DNA of 64,000 bases, taken from contig NZ_CP195793.1 in NCBI RefSeq assembly GCF_051466335.1, forward strand, positions 1,860,001 through 1,924,000, read 5' to 3'. Position numbers and translations under genes: made by a program. Below the pieces are notes generated by a model. That model saw only the letters and a program-made list of their open reading frames with translations. It ran no database searches and had not been told where the DNA came from. The stretch comes from Planctomicrobium sp051466335 (GTDB lineage Bacteria; Planctomycetota; Planctomycetia; Planctomycetales; Planctomycetaceae). Positions 1 through 8,368 of this stretch are shown piece after piece (within the stretch, counting starts at the first letter, position 1; every line of letters begins with the position of its first letter).

Positions 1-314
1 TCGCCTTTTTCGGCCATCTTCATTCCAGCATCAAACGTGCGCACGCAGACTTGGTACTCTCCGGCTGGAATTCCCTTTGCGTCGACATTTGCCTTCGCTT
101 GATATTGTCCATTCACAACATTCGCAATGAATTGTTCCTGTCCGTCCCCTTTGACGAATGCAATTACTCCATCGTCGAGCGGGGTTCCGTTTATAGAAAC
201 TGTACCAGTCACGGGGATCATCGTCGGCCCGTCAGTGCTGCCTCCGCCGCATCCAGCGAACGCAATAGCTGCAAAAAGACAAGCTGAGAGAGTAGAGGTG
301 CGGTTAGAAGTCAT
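1..314 (-). CDS. Lipoprotein with carboxypeptidase-regulatory-like domain (partial)
   Basis: This reading frame enters from the left edge on the minus strand, so the C-terminus is missing. It starts at ATG 314 and begins MTSNRTSTLSACLFAAIAF, followed by the lipobox FAGC, so a lipid-anchored exported protein is expected. The mature part (PVTGTVSINGTPLDDG...) has the beta-sandwich repeat style of carboxypeptidase-regulatory-like domains. Such proteins are commonly encoded directly after DUF1559 genes in planctomycetes. Its start codon lies inside the end of the upstream DUF1559 gene (11-bp overlap), so the two are probably co-transcribed and translationally coupled. Specific function is unknown. 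Confidence 0.8.
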   Translation of the reverse strand, partial: MTSNRTSTLSACLFAAIAFAGCGGGSTDGPTMIPVTGTVSINGTPLDDGVIAFVKGDGQEQFIANVVNGQYQAKANVDAKGIPAGEYQVCVRTFDAGMKMAEKG

Positions 315-1302
315 TGGCAACCACCTGTCCGTCTGCTTTGTCGCCTAAGAGGCACCAAGATCTGAAGTCAATGTTGTTGCTGATGAATTTCACTGATCCA
401 TCTGCGAAGACAGCGTGAAGTCCGCCCACGTGGTGACTAGCAAAACCACAATTCCGATACCACAGCATTGTGTCAGTGGTTCGAGTGGGGCTGTTGGGCT
501 TCATCCCGGTGTAGCCGCCGGGGAAGTTGAAGGAAAATGCACCGCCCCAATGGCATGATTCCGCGTTTCGTTCGGCCAAAAGCATCGTGTTGCTGGTCCC
601 GTCCGCTGCCATCGCAAAATTAATTTTTGTGATTCCTCGGCCGGCGAAGAGACCTGGGTGACGTGGTCCACCATGGCGATGAGAATCGGGCCACAGAGCA
701 TCGCCGGAGTCGCAATAGGTGTTCGCACCGGTGATGCAATCAACCGGGATCGCATCTGGTCGGTATGAACCTCCGGAGGCGGCGTAATGGAGCGGTTGTG
801 TCGGTGTCGACATTGCATCGAAGTTATTTCCAGCGGTTGTCTGGCCAGTGTTTCCGTGCGGATTGGAAGGACATGTCAGGACTGGAAAATAGAGTGCTCG
901 AATCAGTGCTCCGTTATCCCCCTCGTTGTTGTGCTGGCTGAAGTTGATCTTCTGGAACAGAGGGGCTTGGTCGATGTAGGGAAGGATGAACTCCACCCAT
1001 GTGTGACGGTATGCTCCAATTGCATCGTATGTCGCATAGGTGCTTGCGAAGGGAAGAACATTCGCTGTGTCGTGGTAATTGTGCAGTGCCAGTCCGAGTT
1101 GTTTGAGATTGTTCTTGCACTGGCTACGACGAGCAGCCTCCCGAGCCTGCTGGACAGCAGGCAGAAGCAGGGCAATCAGCACTGCAATGATTGCAATCAC
1201 GACGAGCAGTTCGATCAGCGTAAATCCAGTCTTTCTACGGGGCGTTTTGGTGTGGCCCAGCGATGCTGGCGAGGCGTATGTGTCGTCCTGTTGTATTGGC
1301 AT
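304..1302 (-). CDS. DUF1559 pseudopilin-like protein
   Basis: The 332-residue protein has a type IV prepilin-like N-terminus: basic leader PRRKTG, then FTLIELLVVIAIIAVLIALL, cleavable by prepilin peptidase and continuing as a single hydrophobic helix. It then has the family block AVQQAREAARRSQCKNNLKQLGL. Near the C-terminus is the H-X9-DG motif (HVGGLHAVFADG). These are the hallmarks of DUF1559 proteins, which are strongly expanded in planctomycetes and of unknown function, perhaps forming surface or pseudopilus structures. The start is supported by AGGAG just upstream. The gene overlaps the following lipoprotein gene by 11 bp. About 25 extra residues precede the prepilin leader. Confidence 0.93.
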   Translation of the reverse strand: MPIQQDDTYASPASLGHTKTPRRKTGFTLIELLVVIAIIAVLIALLLPAVQQAREAARRSQCKNNLKQLGLALHNYHDTANVLPFASTYATYDAIGAYRHTWVEFILPYIDQAPLFQKINFSQHNNEGDNGALIRALYFPVLTCPSNPHGNTGQTTAGNNFDAMSTPTQPLHYAASGGSYRPDAIPVDCITGANTYCDSGDALWPDSHRHGGPRHPGLFAGRGITKINFAMAADGTSNTMLLAERNAESCHWGGAFSFNFPGGYTGMKPNSPTRTTDTMLWYRNCGFASHHVGGLHAVFADGSVKFISNNIDFRSWCLLGDKADGQVVANDF

Positions 1303-1819
1303 TGAGGTCTCCTGTTTGTACCCCTGAAGGGGAGAATAAGAAGGGAGATACGTTCGATGGGGCTAGTAGAATGCCGCAATAAATTGGAAAAACCGCACGA
1401 ATTCATTTCACAAGGGGAGCAGATGTCGTTGCATACAGAAAAGGAAATTGAGATTGTCTTAGAAACGTATTTAGATGTGTAGTGGATGTTATATATTCGG
1501 CAGGCTAGGGTCAACTACGTATACATTTCGGGCAACAGGGGACAGCCGTAGCGCTGCGATGGGGACTGGCTGGCTGGTCGAATGTGTCGGTGAGGCGATC
1601 CAGAATTGACAGGACGAACCGCGTTAAGCTCTCTGTTGAAAAGGAGATAAGAGGTGCGGCTTGGGCAGTCGCTTGCGACGGGTTAGTTCGCGAATCAGCT
1701 CGTGAGTATCAGCGATGGCAAGCGGTATCGTTGAGCAAAGTTACGATGCAAATATGCAAGGATATTACTGGTTGGTGGACTCGGCGCAAGGTGTATTGGT
1801 TGGCGGTGGTTAATGTTTG
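1303..1819. other. Intergenic region without a supported gene
   Basis: About 515 bp lie between the DUF1559 gene and the MnmM gene, both transcribed leftward. The part nearest 1303 must hold the promoter and leader of the DUF1559 operon. Short open frames exist on both strands, for example 1584-1835 plus, but none has a Shine-Dalgarno sequence or recognisable protein. No clear terminator hairpin with a T-run was found. Confidence 0.5.
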
Positions 1820-2401
1820 CTATAAATGTATTTGAAAATTGGGTATGCGCACGATAACCATCAGCCTTGGTCCGAGTTGCGGGGCTTCCATGGGACAAAA
1901 CGAAACATCATAGCCTGATGTGGGGAGGGCTTTTCCCCAGTTCTCAACCGCGTCTGCTTCTTCCGCTCCCCCCTCGTGCCCACGATAGGTGATCACGGTG
2001 AGCACCCCTTGAGGCTTGAGAAACTCTACTGACGCTTGGAGAGCAGCGACGGATTTCTGAGCGTCTGTTGTGATCAGGTGGTCACCGCCGGGGAGATAAC
2101 CGAGGTTGAACATGATGGCGCATGTGTTGCCGACCAGCGATGAAGGCACGAGCTCTTTCAGTTGGGAGTGGTCACCCTGAACGAGCGTGGCGTGAGTGAT
2201 GTTGTTTGACGCCAGGCGTTGTCCGGTTTTTTCGATTGCTTGCGCTTGGAGGTCGATTGCCCATACGTGTCCAGCAGATGTGACTCGCTGCGCCAGTCGA
2301 AGTGTGTCGTGCCCGTTTCCCGCTGTCGCATCGATCGCAATCCCGCCTGCACTGAGTGAGTTGTGAACTGCGTCGTGAGCTAGTTGGGTGATCGGAACCA
2401 T
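1820..2401 (-). CDS. mnmM: MnmM-type tRNA (mnm5s2U34) methyltransferase
   Basis: This 193-residue class I SAM-dependent methyltransferase belongs to the YtqB/rRNA-methylase-like family (Pfam 06962). Members described as MnmM methylate nm5s2U to mnm5s2U at the wobble position of certain tRNAs. Visible motifs are the SAM-binding loop DATAGNGHDT (residues 24-33), the family-diagnostic FNLGYLPGGD (98-107) and the later ITYRGHEGG. Length and motif order match the family. The ATG at 2401 lies inside the preceding oxidoreductase gene (22-bp overlap), which implies translational coupling. That upstream gene resembles the oxidase half of MnmC and would supply its substrate. The family call is firm; the tRNA role here is inferred from family and neighbour. 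Confidence 0.85.
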   Translation of the reverse strand: MVPITQLAHDAVHNSLSAGGIAIDATAGNGHDTLRLAQRVTSAGHVWAIDLQAQAIEKTGQRLASNNITHATLVQGDHSQLKELVPSSLVGNTCAIMFNLGYLPGGDHLITTDAQKSVAALQASVEFLKPQGVLTVITYRGHEGGAEEADAVENWGKALPTSGYDVSFCPMEAPQLGPRLMVIVRIPNFQIHL

Positions 2402-3453
2402 CGCTGGACATTCATTTCTGCTGGGATTGGTGAGGAGTGATCGAGGTTGTCAAGCAACGTCTTTGCCAGCCACGGAGCAAGGAGTGATCCGCGAGTTCCC
2501 AGCCCGTTTAGGATCGAGAGCTGAGGGTATTCGGGGTGTCGACCGATGACCGGACGAAAATCATTCATCGTCGGGCGAACAGCAGCATGGTGCTCAATCA
2601 CTTCAGGAGATTTTCTGAGCCATTGTGCTAATTGGTTGAGAATGATGGATTTGCCTGTAGCAGTCGGAACGGAATTCAGTTCTTTCCATTCAAACGTTGA
2701 CCCAGCCATGTAATTTCCGTCGTTCACTTCGGCAAGCCAACCCGTTGCATGCACCGAGCGTGGTTCAGCGTAGTTTGGAATGCTGAGTGTCAGGATCTCA
2801 CCTTTAGACGGTTGGAAGCGGACGCAACCAAACCACGGGTGATCTGCATTGTGGAACCCATTGCAGAAAATGAGTCGCCTCGAGCGGACATTCAGTGACG
2901 GGATTTCTATTCCATTCGGTGTCACCCGAATGTCATTTTCCGGATCGACGGTCGCTTCGATGAAGGAGTTGTCGGATGAAGACATCTCGCGAGTTGCTGT
3001 CAGGTACAGAGGGATATTCAGTCGGCAGGCATGAGGCATCAAGAAGAGCCCGAATGGGGCTGCTTCTGCGGGAATTTCGGGCGGTCGTTGGACCTCGCAG
3101 ACCAGACTGCGGAATTCCGGGAGTTGGAGCTTCTTCTCGTACAGCTGTTTCTCGGACTCGCTGCGAAACAGATGTAATGCCGGCTGCTGAACGAGTAGTG
3201 GCTGTCCAATCTGCTCTGAAACACGATTGTAGAATGTGGTGGCAGACTGGATTCCAGCATGCCAATTCCATGTGATCGCCAATTTGGGACCAGTGATCGG
3301 AGTGATCAGTCCAGCGGCGATTCGGGAGGGAGTTGACGGAGACCCCTGATCAATCAACAGGAATGACTCGTGTCGTAAGTGTAATTGCCAAGCCAAGGTA
3401 GCGCCGGCGAGCCCCATTCCGATGATGACAGTCTCATAATCCCCGTTTTTCAT
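2380..3453 (-). CDS. FAD-dependent oxidoreductase, MnmC(o)/MnmL-like
   Basis: This D-amino-acid-oxidase-fold flavoprotein has the N-terminal FAD-binding motif VIIGMGLAGATLAWQL (near residues 9-24), the segment RIAAGLITPITG, and a C-terminal block AAVRPTMNDFRPVIGRHP followed by LNGLGTRGSLLAPWLA. This combination resembles the oxidase domain of MnmC, which removes the carboxymethyl group from cmnm5s2U to give nm5s2U. The methyltransferase domain of MnmC is absent, and a separate MnmM gene overlaps the 3' end. I chose ATG 3453, which places the FAD motif at the usual distance from the start. A TTG at 3489 with GGGGA upstream is possible. A glycine-oxidase-like role cannot be excluded from sequence alone. 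Confidence 0.8.
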   Translation of the reverse strand: MKNGDYETVIIGMGLAGATLAWQLHLRHESFLLIDQGSPSTPSRIAAGLITPITGPKLAITWNWHAGIQSATTFYNRVSEQIGQPLLVQQPALHLFRSESEKQLYEKKLQLPEFRSLVCEVQRPPEIPAEAAPFGLFLMPHACRLNIPLYLTATREMSSSDNSFIEATVDPENDIRVTPNGIEIPSLNVRSRRLIFCNGFHNADHPWFGCVRFQPSKGEILTLSIPNYAEPRSVHATGWLAEVNDGNYMAGSTFEWKELNSVPTATGKSIILNQLAQWLRKSPEVIEHHAAVRPTMNDFRPVIGRHPEYPQLSILNGLGTRGSLLAPWLAKTLLDNLDHSSPIPAEMNVQRWFRSPN

Positions 3454-3623
3454 AAACGAGATGATGGCAATCCACGAGTGCGTGTTCAACCTGACGATCC
3501 CCGATTGCCGATTGGTCGAAACTTGGGTATGTTGACCGGTGTATCATTTCGTATCCAAGTTGTGTCCGAGCTCAGTTTTCACAAGTTCGGTCTGAGATCA
3601 TTGATTGGTGCTGAGTCCCTCGC

Positions 3624-4862
3624 ATGGCCAAATCGGCATCCACCGAATCGTCAACCGCTCCGTTGACGAGTTCCCCCTGTCTTCAAGGCGAGAGAGTGAC
3701 GTTTACCGGAACTCTTGCTTCGATGACCCATGCGCAGGCATTTGATCTAGTTGCACAGCATGGGGGAGTCGCGACAGAGCATGTCAGCCGAAATACGACC
3801 ATGGTTGTCGTCGGTGAAGAAGGTTGGCCGCTGGAGGACAACGGACAGCCAAGCGTCAAATTGCAACAAGCGGAGCGACTTCGTTTTGCGGGCAATGACA
3901 TCGAACTTCTGAACGAATCGAACTGGCTCACTTTGTTGGGGCTGAATGACCACCGCGAAGAAGTTCATCGTCTCTACACGCCAGCGATGCTTTCCTCGAT
4001 CCTCGGAATCTCGGTGCACGTGATTCGTGGATGGGCCCGCGTTGGCTTGATTCGGCCGGTGCGAAAAGTGTTTCGACTCCCGTATTTTGATTTCCGGGAA
4101 GTGAGTTCGGCCAGGCGGTTGAACGAACTGTTGGAATCCGGTGTTCCTCGCAAGGATCTTGAGGAAAGTCTTCGGCGACTCCCAAGCGTACAACGGGGCG
4201 ATGACCGGCCTCTCGAACAATTGCAGATACTCGCTCATCAATTGGGGGTCGTGATTCGTGACAAGCATGGTCTGGTGATCGCTGCGAATGGTCAGCGTCT
4301 CTTCAATTTCGAGTCGACTGAACCAGCTTCTGAACCACAGGAGGAGTCGGAAGAATGCACTTCACTCCGGTTCGAGGCCGACGCCATTTCCGATCAGGAG
4401 CCGCGTGATTGGCTCGTGGAAGGGTGCCGCCTGTACGACTCCGATCGTCTGAAAGATGCTCTGGAAGCCTTTCGACTGGCAGCCCTTGCATCCCCGAATT
4501 CCGCCGACGTTCATTTCCAGATCGGTGAGTGCCTGTACCGCATGGGGCACGTTGAGTCTGCGATTGAACGGTACTACGCAGCGGTTGAGCACGATCACGA
4601 CTTTCTGGAGGCCTGGACTCAGATTGGGTGTCTGCATCGGGAACTCGGCGATTCTGTCGCTGCGAGAAGATCCTTCGAGTCTGCGCTGAAACTGCTCCCG
4701 GAGTATCCAGATGCGCATTTCCATCTCGCAGAGACACTGTACGATCTGAACGACCGAAATCAGGCAAAATATCACTGGCAGGAGTATCTGAAGCACGATT
4801 CCCGTGGCCCGTGGGCGGACATTGCTCGGCAACGTCTGGAAATTCCCGAGCAAGTTGAATAA
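3624..4862 (+). CDS. BRCT - MerR-type helix-turn-helix - TPR fusion protein
   Basis: The 412-residue protein joins three modules. Residues about 20-100 look like a BRCT domain: GERVTFTGTLASMTHAQAFDLV, then GGVATEHVSRNTTMVVVGEEG, as in the C-terminus of NAD-dependent DNA ligase. Residues about 117-185 resemble a MerR-like winged helix (LYTPAMLSSILGISVHVIRGW, with a YFDFREV segment). Residues about 265-400 form at least three tetratricopeptide repeats (EGCRLYDSDRLKDALEAFRLA and similar). No signal peptide or membrane segment is seen. This suggests a cytoplasmic DNA-binding or scaffold protein, but the target is unknown. The gene is divergent from the MnmC-like gene. Confidence 0.8.
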   Translation: MAKSASTESSTAPLTSSPCLQGERVTFTGTLASMTHAQAFDLVAQHGGVATEHVSRNTTMVVVGEEGWPLEDNGQPSVKLQQAERLRFAGNDIELLNESNWLTLLGLNDHREEVHRLYTPAMLSSILGISVHVIRGWARVGLIRPVRKVFRLPYFDFREVSSARRLNELLESGVPRKDLEESLRRLPSVQRGDDRPLEQLQILAHQLGVVIRDKHGLVIAANGQRLFNFESTEPASEPQEESEECTSLRFEADAISDQEPRDWLVEGCRLYDSDRLKDALEAFRLAALASPNSADVHFQIGECLYRMGHVESAIERYYAAVEHDHDFLEAWTQIGCLHRELGDSVAARRSFESALKLLPEYPDAHFHLAETLYDLNDRNQAKYHWQEYLKHDSRGPWADIARQRLEIPEQVE

Positions 4863-5026
4863 GCGGGTGTTTCAGAGTTTACGCTGTTTGGTGAATGCTC
4901 GAGCGAAGTTTTCGCGAGATTTGCCTTGGTGATCAGCCATGTTTGATCGATTCAGGCTTCAAGTACTGCCGCGAACTCGCGATAATCGTCGGCAGACTCT
5001 TTTTACCTTGAATCCCTGCTGAACAC

Positions 5027-6634
5027 ATGCATCGTCTTTATATTGAAACTGTTGGCTGCCAGATGAACGTGCTGGACAGTGAGCTTGTCGTCGCTGCATT
5101 GCGACAGCAGGGTTACGAACTCACCGAAGATCCCAAGCAGGCAGACACGATTCTCTTTAACACCTGCAGTGTTCGCGAGAACGCGGAGCATAAGACTTAC
5201 AGCTCTGTTGGACGGTTCAAATATGGCAAGCGTAAGAAGCCGGATCTGGTGATCGGTGTCATCGGTTGCATGGCTCAGAAAGACCAAGAGCTGATCTTCG
5301 AGAAGGCGCCGCACGTCGATTTGATTGTCGGAACCGGCCAGCTGGGTGAAATTCCATCCTTGGTGGAGGAAGTCCGCCGCACTCGCAAGAAAAAGGTCGC
5401 GGTTTCTCTGGATCGAAAAGAAGGATCCCGCGCGGAAGTGGCGGGAAGCTTTGAAAGCTACGATCCGTTAAGAGATCCAGCGATGCGCCCCAGCCCCTGG
5501 CAGGCGTATGCCCGCATCATGTTTGGGTGTGATAAGTTCTGCACCTACTGCGTCGTTCCAACAACAAGAGGTCCAGAACAGTCACGCGCCCCCAGTGAAA
5601 TTCATCGGGAAGTGATTGCACTCGCAGGTCAGGGAGTGAAGGAAGTCACGCTGCTTGGACAGACCGTGAATTCCTACAAATACACGGAAGATGGGAAGAA
5701 ATCGCGGTTGAGCGATCTCCTGTATCTCATTCACGACACGCCGGGGATCGAGCGAATCAAGTTCGTCACGAGTTTCCCGAAAGACATGACCACTGACTTG
5801 CTCGAAGCAATTCGTGATCTCCCCAAATGCGCTCGTTATCTGCACGTCCCGCTGCAACATGGATGCAATGATCAGCTCAAGCGAATGAAGCGCGGATACA
5901 CTGTTGAAGATTACCGCGAGATGATGGGGCGAATCGGGGAGATTCTCCCAGGGTGCGCCGTCAGCAGTGATTTCATTGTTGGTTTTTGTGGTGAGACGGA
6001 AGAAAGCTTCCAGAAAAACATCGACGCCATTCGAGAGTTCCGCTTCAAGAACAGCTTCATCTTCAAATACAGCCCTCGCCCCGGAACCAAGGCCTACGAG
6101 TTGTATGAGGACGATGTTCCCGATGAAGTCAAACGTCGACGAAACGTGGAACTGTTGAACGTTCAAAACGAGATCAGCGAAGAGGACAACGCGGAGTTCA
6201 TTGGCAAACGCGTTCAGGTTCTGGTCGAAGGTCCGAGCAAGCGTGGGCGTAGTTCGAACGTCGACTCAAAGGAGTCGAATGCAGTGGCGGAAGCGGCAGT
6301 AGCATTACCCGGCTGGCACAGCGGTCCGGAGCCTGTGAACTACCCGCAATCTCATGCTGAGGCAAACGACCTCGTTTCGCTAGGGAGCACAAAATCAACT
6401 GCATCAACTCCACCGGTGGAAACTCGACAAGCTGTTGAGGAAGATTTTGGTCCACGACAGCTGATGGGGCGCACATTGTGTGATCGAATTGTCGTGTTTG
6501 ACGGCAACGTGCGATTGGCTGGAACGATTGCAGAGGTCGAAGTTTCTGATGTCACTCCAACGACTCTCATTGGTGAAATTGTGACTCGAAATGTGCAGCC
6601 GGGTTCAGGTGGCCTGCTTCCAATCCTGATTTAG
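5027..6634 (+). CDS. miaB: tRNA-2-methylthio-N6-dimethylallyladenosine synthase MiaB
   Basis: This radical-SAM methylthiotransferase converts i6A37 to ms2i6A37 in tRNAs reading UNN codons. The N-terminal cluster cysteines are C11 (ETVGCQMN), C47 (FNTCSVREN) and C81 (GVIGCMAQ). The radical-SAM motif is C168-x3-C172-x2-C175. The substrate-binding SS-DFIVGFCGETEE block and a C-terminal TRAM domain follow. At 535 residues it is longer than typical MiaB (about 440-480). The excess is a low-complexity Ser/Ala/Glu-rich insert at about residues 406-478, splitting TRAM between VEGPSKRG and QLMGRTLCDRIVVF. Motifs are intact, so activity is expected. Confidence 0.95.
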   Translation: MHRLYIETVGCQMNVLDSELVVAALRQQGYELTEDPKQADTILFNTCSVRENAEHKTYSSVGRFKYGKRKKPDLVIGVIGCMAQKDQELIFEKAPHVDLIVGTGQLGEIPSLVEEVRRTRKKKVAVSLDRKEGSRAEVAGSFESYDPLRDPAMRPSPWQAYARIMFGCDKFCTYCVVPTTRGPEQSRAPSEIHREVIALAGQGVKEVTLLGQTVNSYKYTEDGKKSRLSDLLYLIHDTPGIERIKFVTSFPKDMTTDLLEAIRDLPKCARYLHVPLQHGCNDQLKRMKRGYTVEDYREMMGRIGEILPGCAVSSDFIVGFCGETEESFQKNIDAIREFRFKNSFIFKYSPRPGTKAYELYEDDVPDEVKRRRNVELLNVQNEISEEDNAEFIGKRVQVLVEGPSKRGRSSNVDSKESNAVAEAAVALPGWHSGPEPVNYPQSHAEANDLVSLGSTKSTASTPPVETRQAVEEDFGPRQLMGRTLCDRIVVFDGNVRLAGTIAEVEVSDVTPTTLIGEIVTRNVQPGSGGLLPILI

Positions 6635-6819
6635 TCGAAGTTTGTTGCCTGATCGGTGGACGCCGGAGCGGTGTAGGTGATATCACGTAAACAGTCGAGA
6701 CCAGCGGAGTCGCTTTCGGCACTCCGTTTGATCCCGGACTTGCAACCGTGACCCGCCTTGCAGTTTCGTCGATGCACTCACTTTGGTCGATGGGGCTGCG
6801 CACTGAAGAAGGACGACAC

Positions 6820-8154
6820 ATGACCCAGAATTTCTCTCGTCGTGGATTTCTGAAGACAGCCGCCGTTGCATCAGCGGCGACCGCTCTTCCACTCTCGGCT
6901 TCTATTGCTCAGGCAGCGGAGCAGGGCAAGAAGTTTCGAACTGCACATATCGGCGTGGGGGGAATGCAAGGGTTATCAGATTTGATGGCGATCAAGTCGC
7001 ATCCAAATGTTGAAGTTGTCGCTCTGTGCGATATCGACAGCACCTTCCTCGAGAACGCTGCCAAGGAACTGCCAAACGCGAAGAAATATCGCGACTACCG
7101 ACAGATGTTTGAAGAGATGGCAGACGAGATCGACGGCGTTGTGATTTCGACTCCAGACCACATGCACGCACCGCCAGCAATGGCAGCGATGAATCACAAC
7201 AAGCCGGTCTACTGCCAGAAGCCACTGACTCACGAAATCTACGAATCACGTCGTCTGCGTGAAGTGGCAGAGGAAAAAGGTCTCGTGACCCAGATGGGGA
7301 CGCAGATCCACTCTTCACGAGAATACCGTCAGGCAAAAGCGATTGTTCAGTCGGGAGCAATCGGAAAGGTCAGCAAGGTCATCGCCTGGAAGACCGGCGG
7401 ATGGAACTATGATGGCGGACCATTCGAAGACTTCGCAGAGGTGCCACCAAACGTTGAGTGGGATCTCTGGCTCGGAGTGACCGCTGATCGCAAGTACGTT
7501 CCAAAGGTCTACCACCCAATCGAATGGCGCCGGCTGATTGACTTCGGAACCGGAACTCTCGGCGATATGGGGGTTCACATCTTCGATACCCCATTCGGTT
7601 CATTGGAACTGACCGCGCCCAACTGGGTGAAGACAGAATGCCGCGAGCCAAACGGGCTCGGTCATCCATCGATGTCTGTGACTTATGAGTTCCCTGGAAC
7701 AAAGTACACGACAGATACATTGGAATGGGTGTGGAAAGACGGCGACTACGCCCCACGTAAGGGTGAAGAAGTCGGACTTCCTGAAGGCTTGGAACTGCCA
7801 GGGGCCGCTTCGTTGTTCATCGGCGAGAAGGGGATGCTCCTTCTTCAGCACATCGCCGAAGCGAAACTCTTCCCAGAAGAGAAATTCAAAGATTACAAGA
7901 AGCCTGACGTCGAAGGTGGTAACCATTATCACCTGTGGGTCGACGCAGCCATGAACAACACCAAGACAACTTGCAGCTTCAGCTATGGTGGTCCACTCAC
8001 CGAAGCACTGCTCTTGGGAGTCGTCGGGTCTCGCTTCCCCGGTGAGGTTCTGAAATGGGATTCCAAGAAACTGGAAGTCACCAATAAGCCAGAGGCCAAT
8101 CAATACATTCGTCGCGAATATCGCGACGCATTCAAGACAGAGAATTTGTCGTAA
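6820..8154 (+). CDS. TAT-exported Gfo/Idh/MocA-family oxidoreductase
   Basis: The 444-residue protein begins MTQNFSRRGFLKTAAV, a twin-arginine signal, followed by an Ala-rich hydrophobic stretch, so it should be exported folded with its nucleotide cofactor. The NAD(P)-binding segment (AHIGVGGMQGL), VVALCDIDS and the YCQKPLTHEI block, equivalent to the family's EKP motif, identify the Gfo/Idh/MocA fold. Substrates in this family are usually sugars or inositols; the substrate here is unknown. ATG 6820 was chosen because AAGGA lies about 7 nt upstream and the signal starts there. An upstream in-frame GTG (6748) would bury the TAT motif. A terminator follows. Confidence 0.92.
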   Translation: MTQNFSRRGFLKTAAVASAATALPLSASIAQAAEQGKKFRTAHIGVGGMQGLSDLMAIKSHPNVEVVALCDIDSTFLENAAKELPNAKKYRDYRQMFEEMADEIDGVVISTPDHMHAPPAMAAMNHNKPVYCQKPLTHEIYESRRLREVAEEKGLVTQMGTQIHSSREYRQAKAIVQSGAIGKVSKVIAWKTGGWNYDGGPFEDFAEVPPNVEWDLWLGVTADRKYVPKVYHPIEWRRLIDFGTGTLGDMGVHIFDTPFGSLELTAPNWVKTECREPNGLGHPSMSVTYEFPGTKYTTDTLEWVWKDGDYAPRKGEEVGLPEGLELPGAASLFIGEKGMLLLQHIAEAKLFPEEKFKDYKKPDVEGGNHYHLWVDAAMNNTKTTCSFSYGGPLTEALLLGVVGSRFPGEVLKWDSKKLEVTNKPEANQYIRREYRDAFKTENLS

Positions 8155-8178
8155 CGATTGATTGAGTCGATGTTTCTG

Positions 8179-8216
8179 GAGGGGGTTGGCGTTCTCGCCG
8201 ATCCCCTCTTTTTTTG
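8179..8216 (+). terminator. Rho-independent terminator after the Gfo/Idh gene
   Basis: A 13-bp stem (GAGGGGGTTGGCG pairing with CGCCGATCCCCTC, with two G-T wobbles) closes a 4-nt loop and is followed by a run of seven T. It lies 24 bp after the stop codon of the oxidoreductase gene. Confidence 0.9.
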
Positions 8217-8368
8217 TTTGGGCCGATCGCGCGCCTCGAGTAGCATCAAAAATACTAACAAGTCATTACAAGTTCGATTGAATCGATTTTGCGGATGTTG
8301 ACTTTGCTCCACTGATGCGGATGATGGGGGAAGATGGGCATTTCAGAATCACGCAGGGGGGAAGAGCC

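Noticed and set aside
1584..1835. 83-codon plus-strand frame
   Set aside because: Has no ribosome site or recognisable motif, and ends inside the mnmM gene.
6748..6819. Upstream GTG start for the TAT oxidoreductase
   Set aside because: It would put 24 residues before the twin-arginine signal. ATG 6820 has AAGGA upstream.
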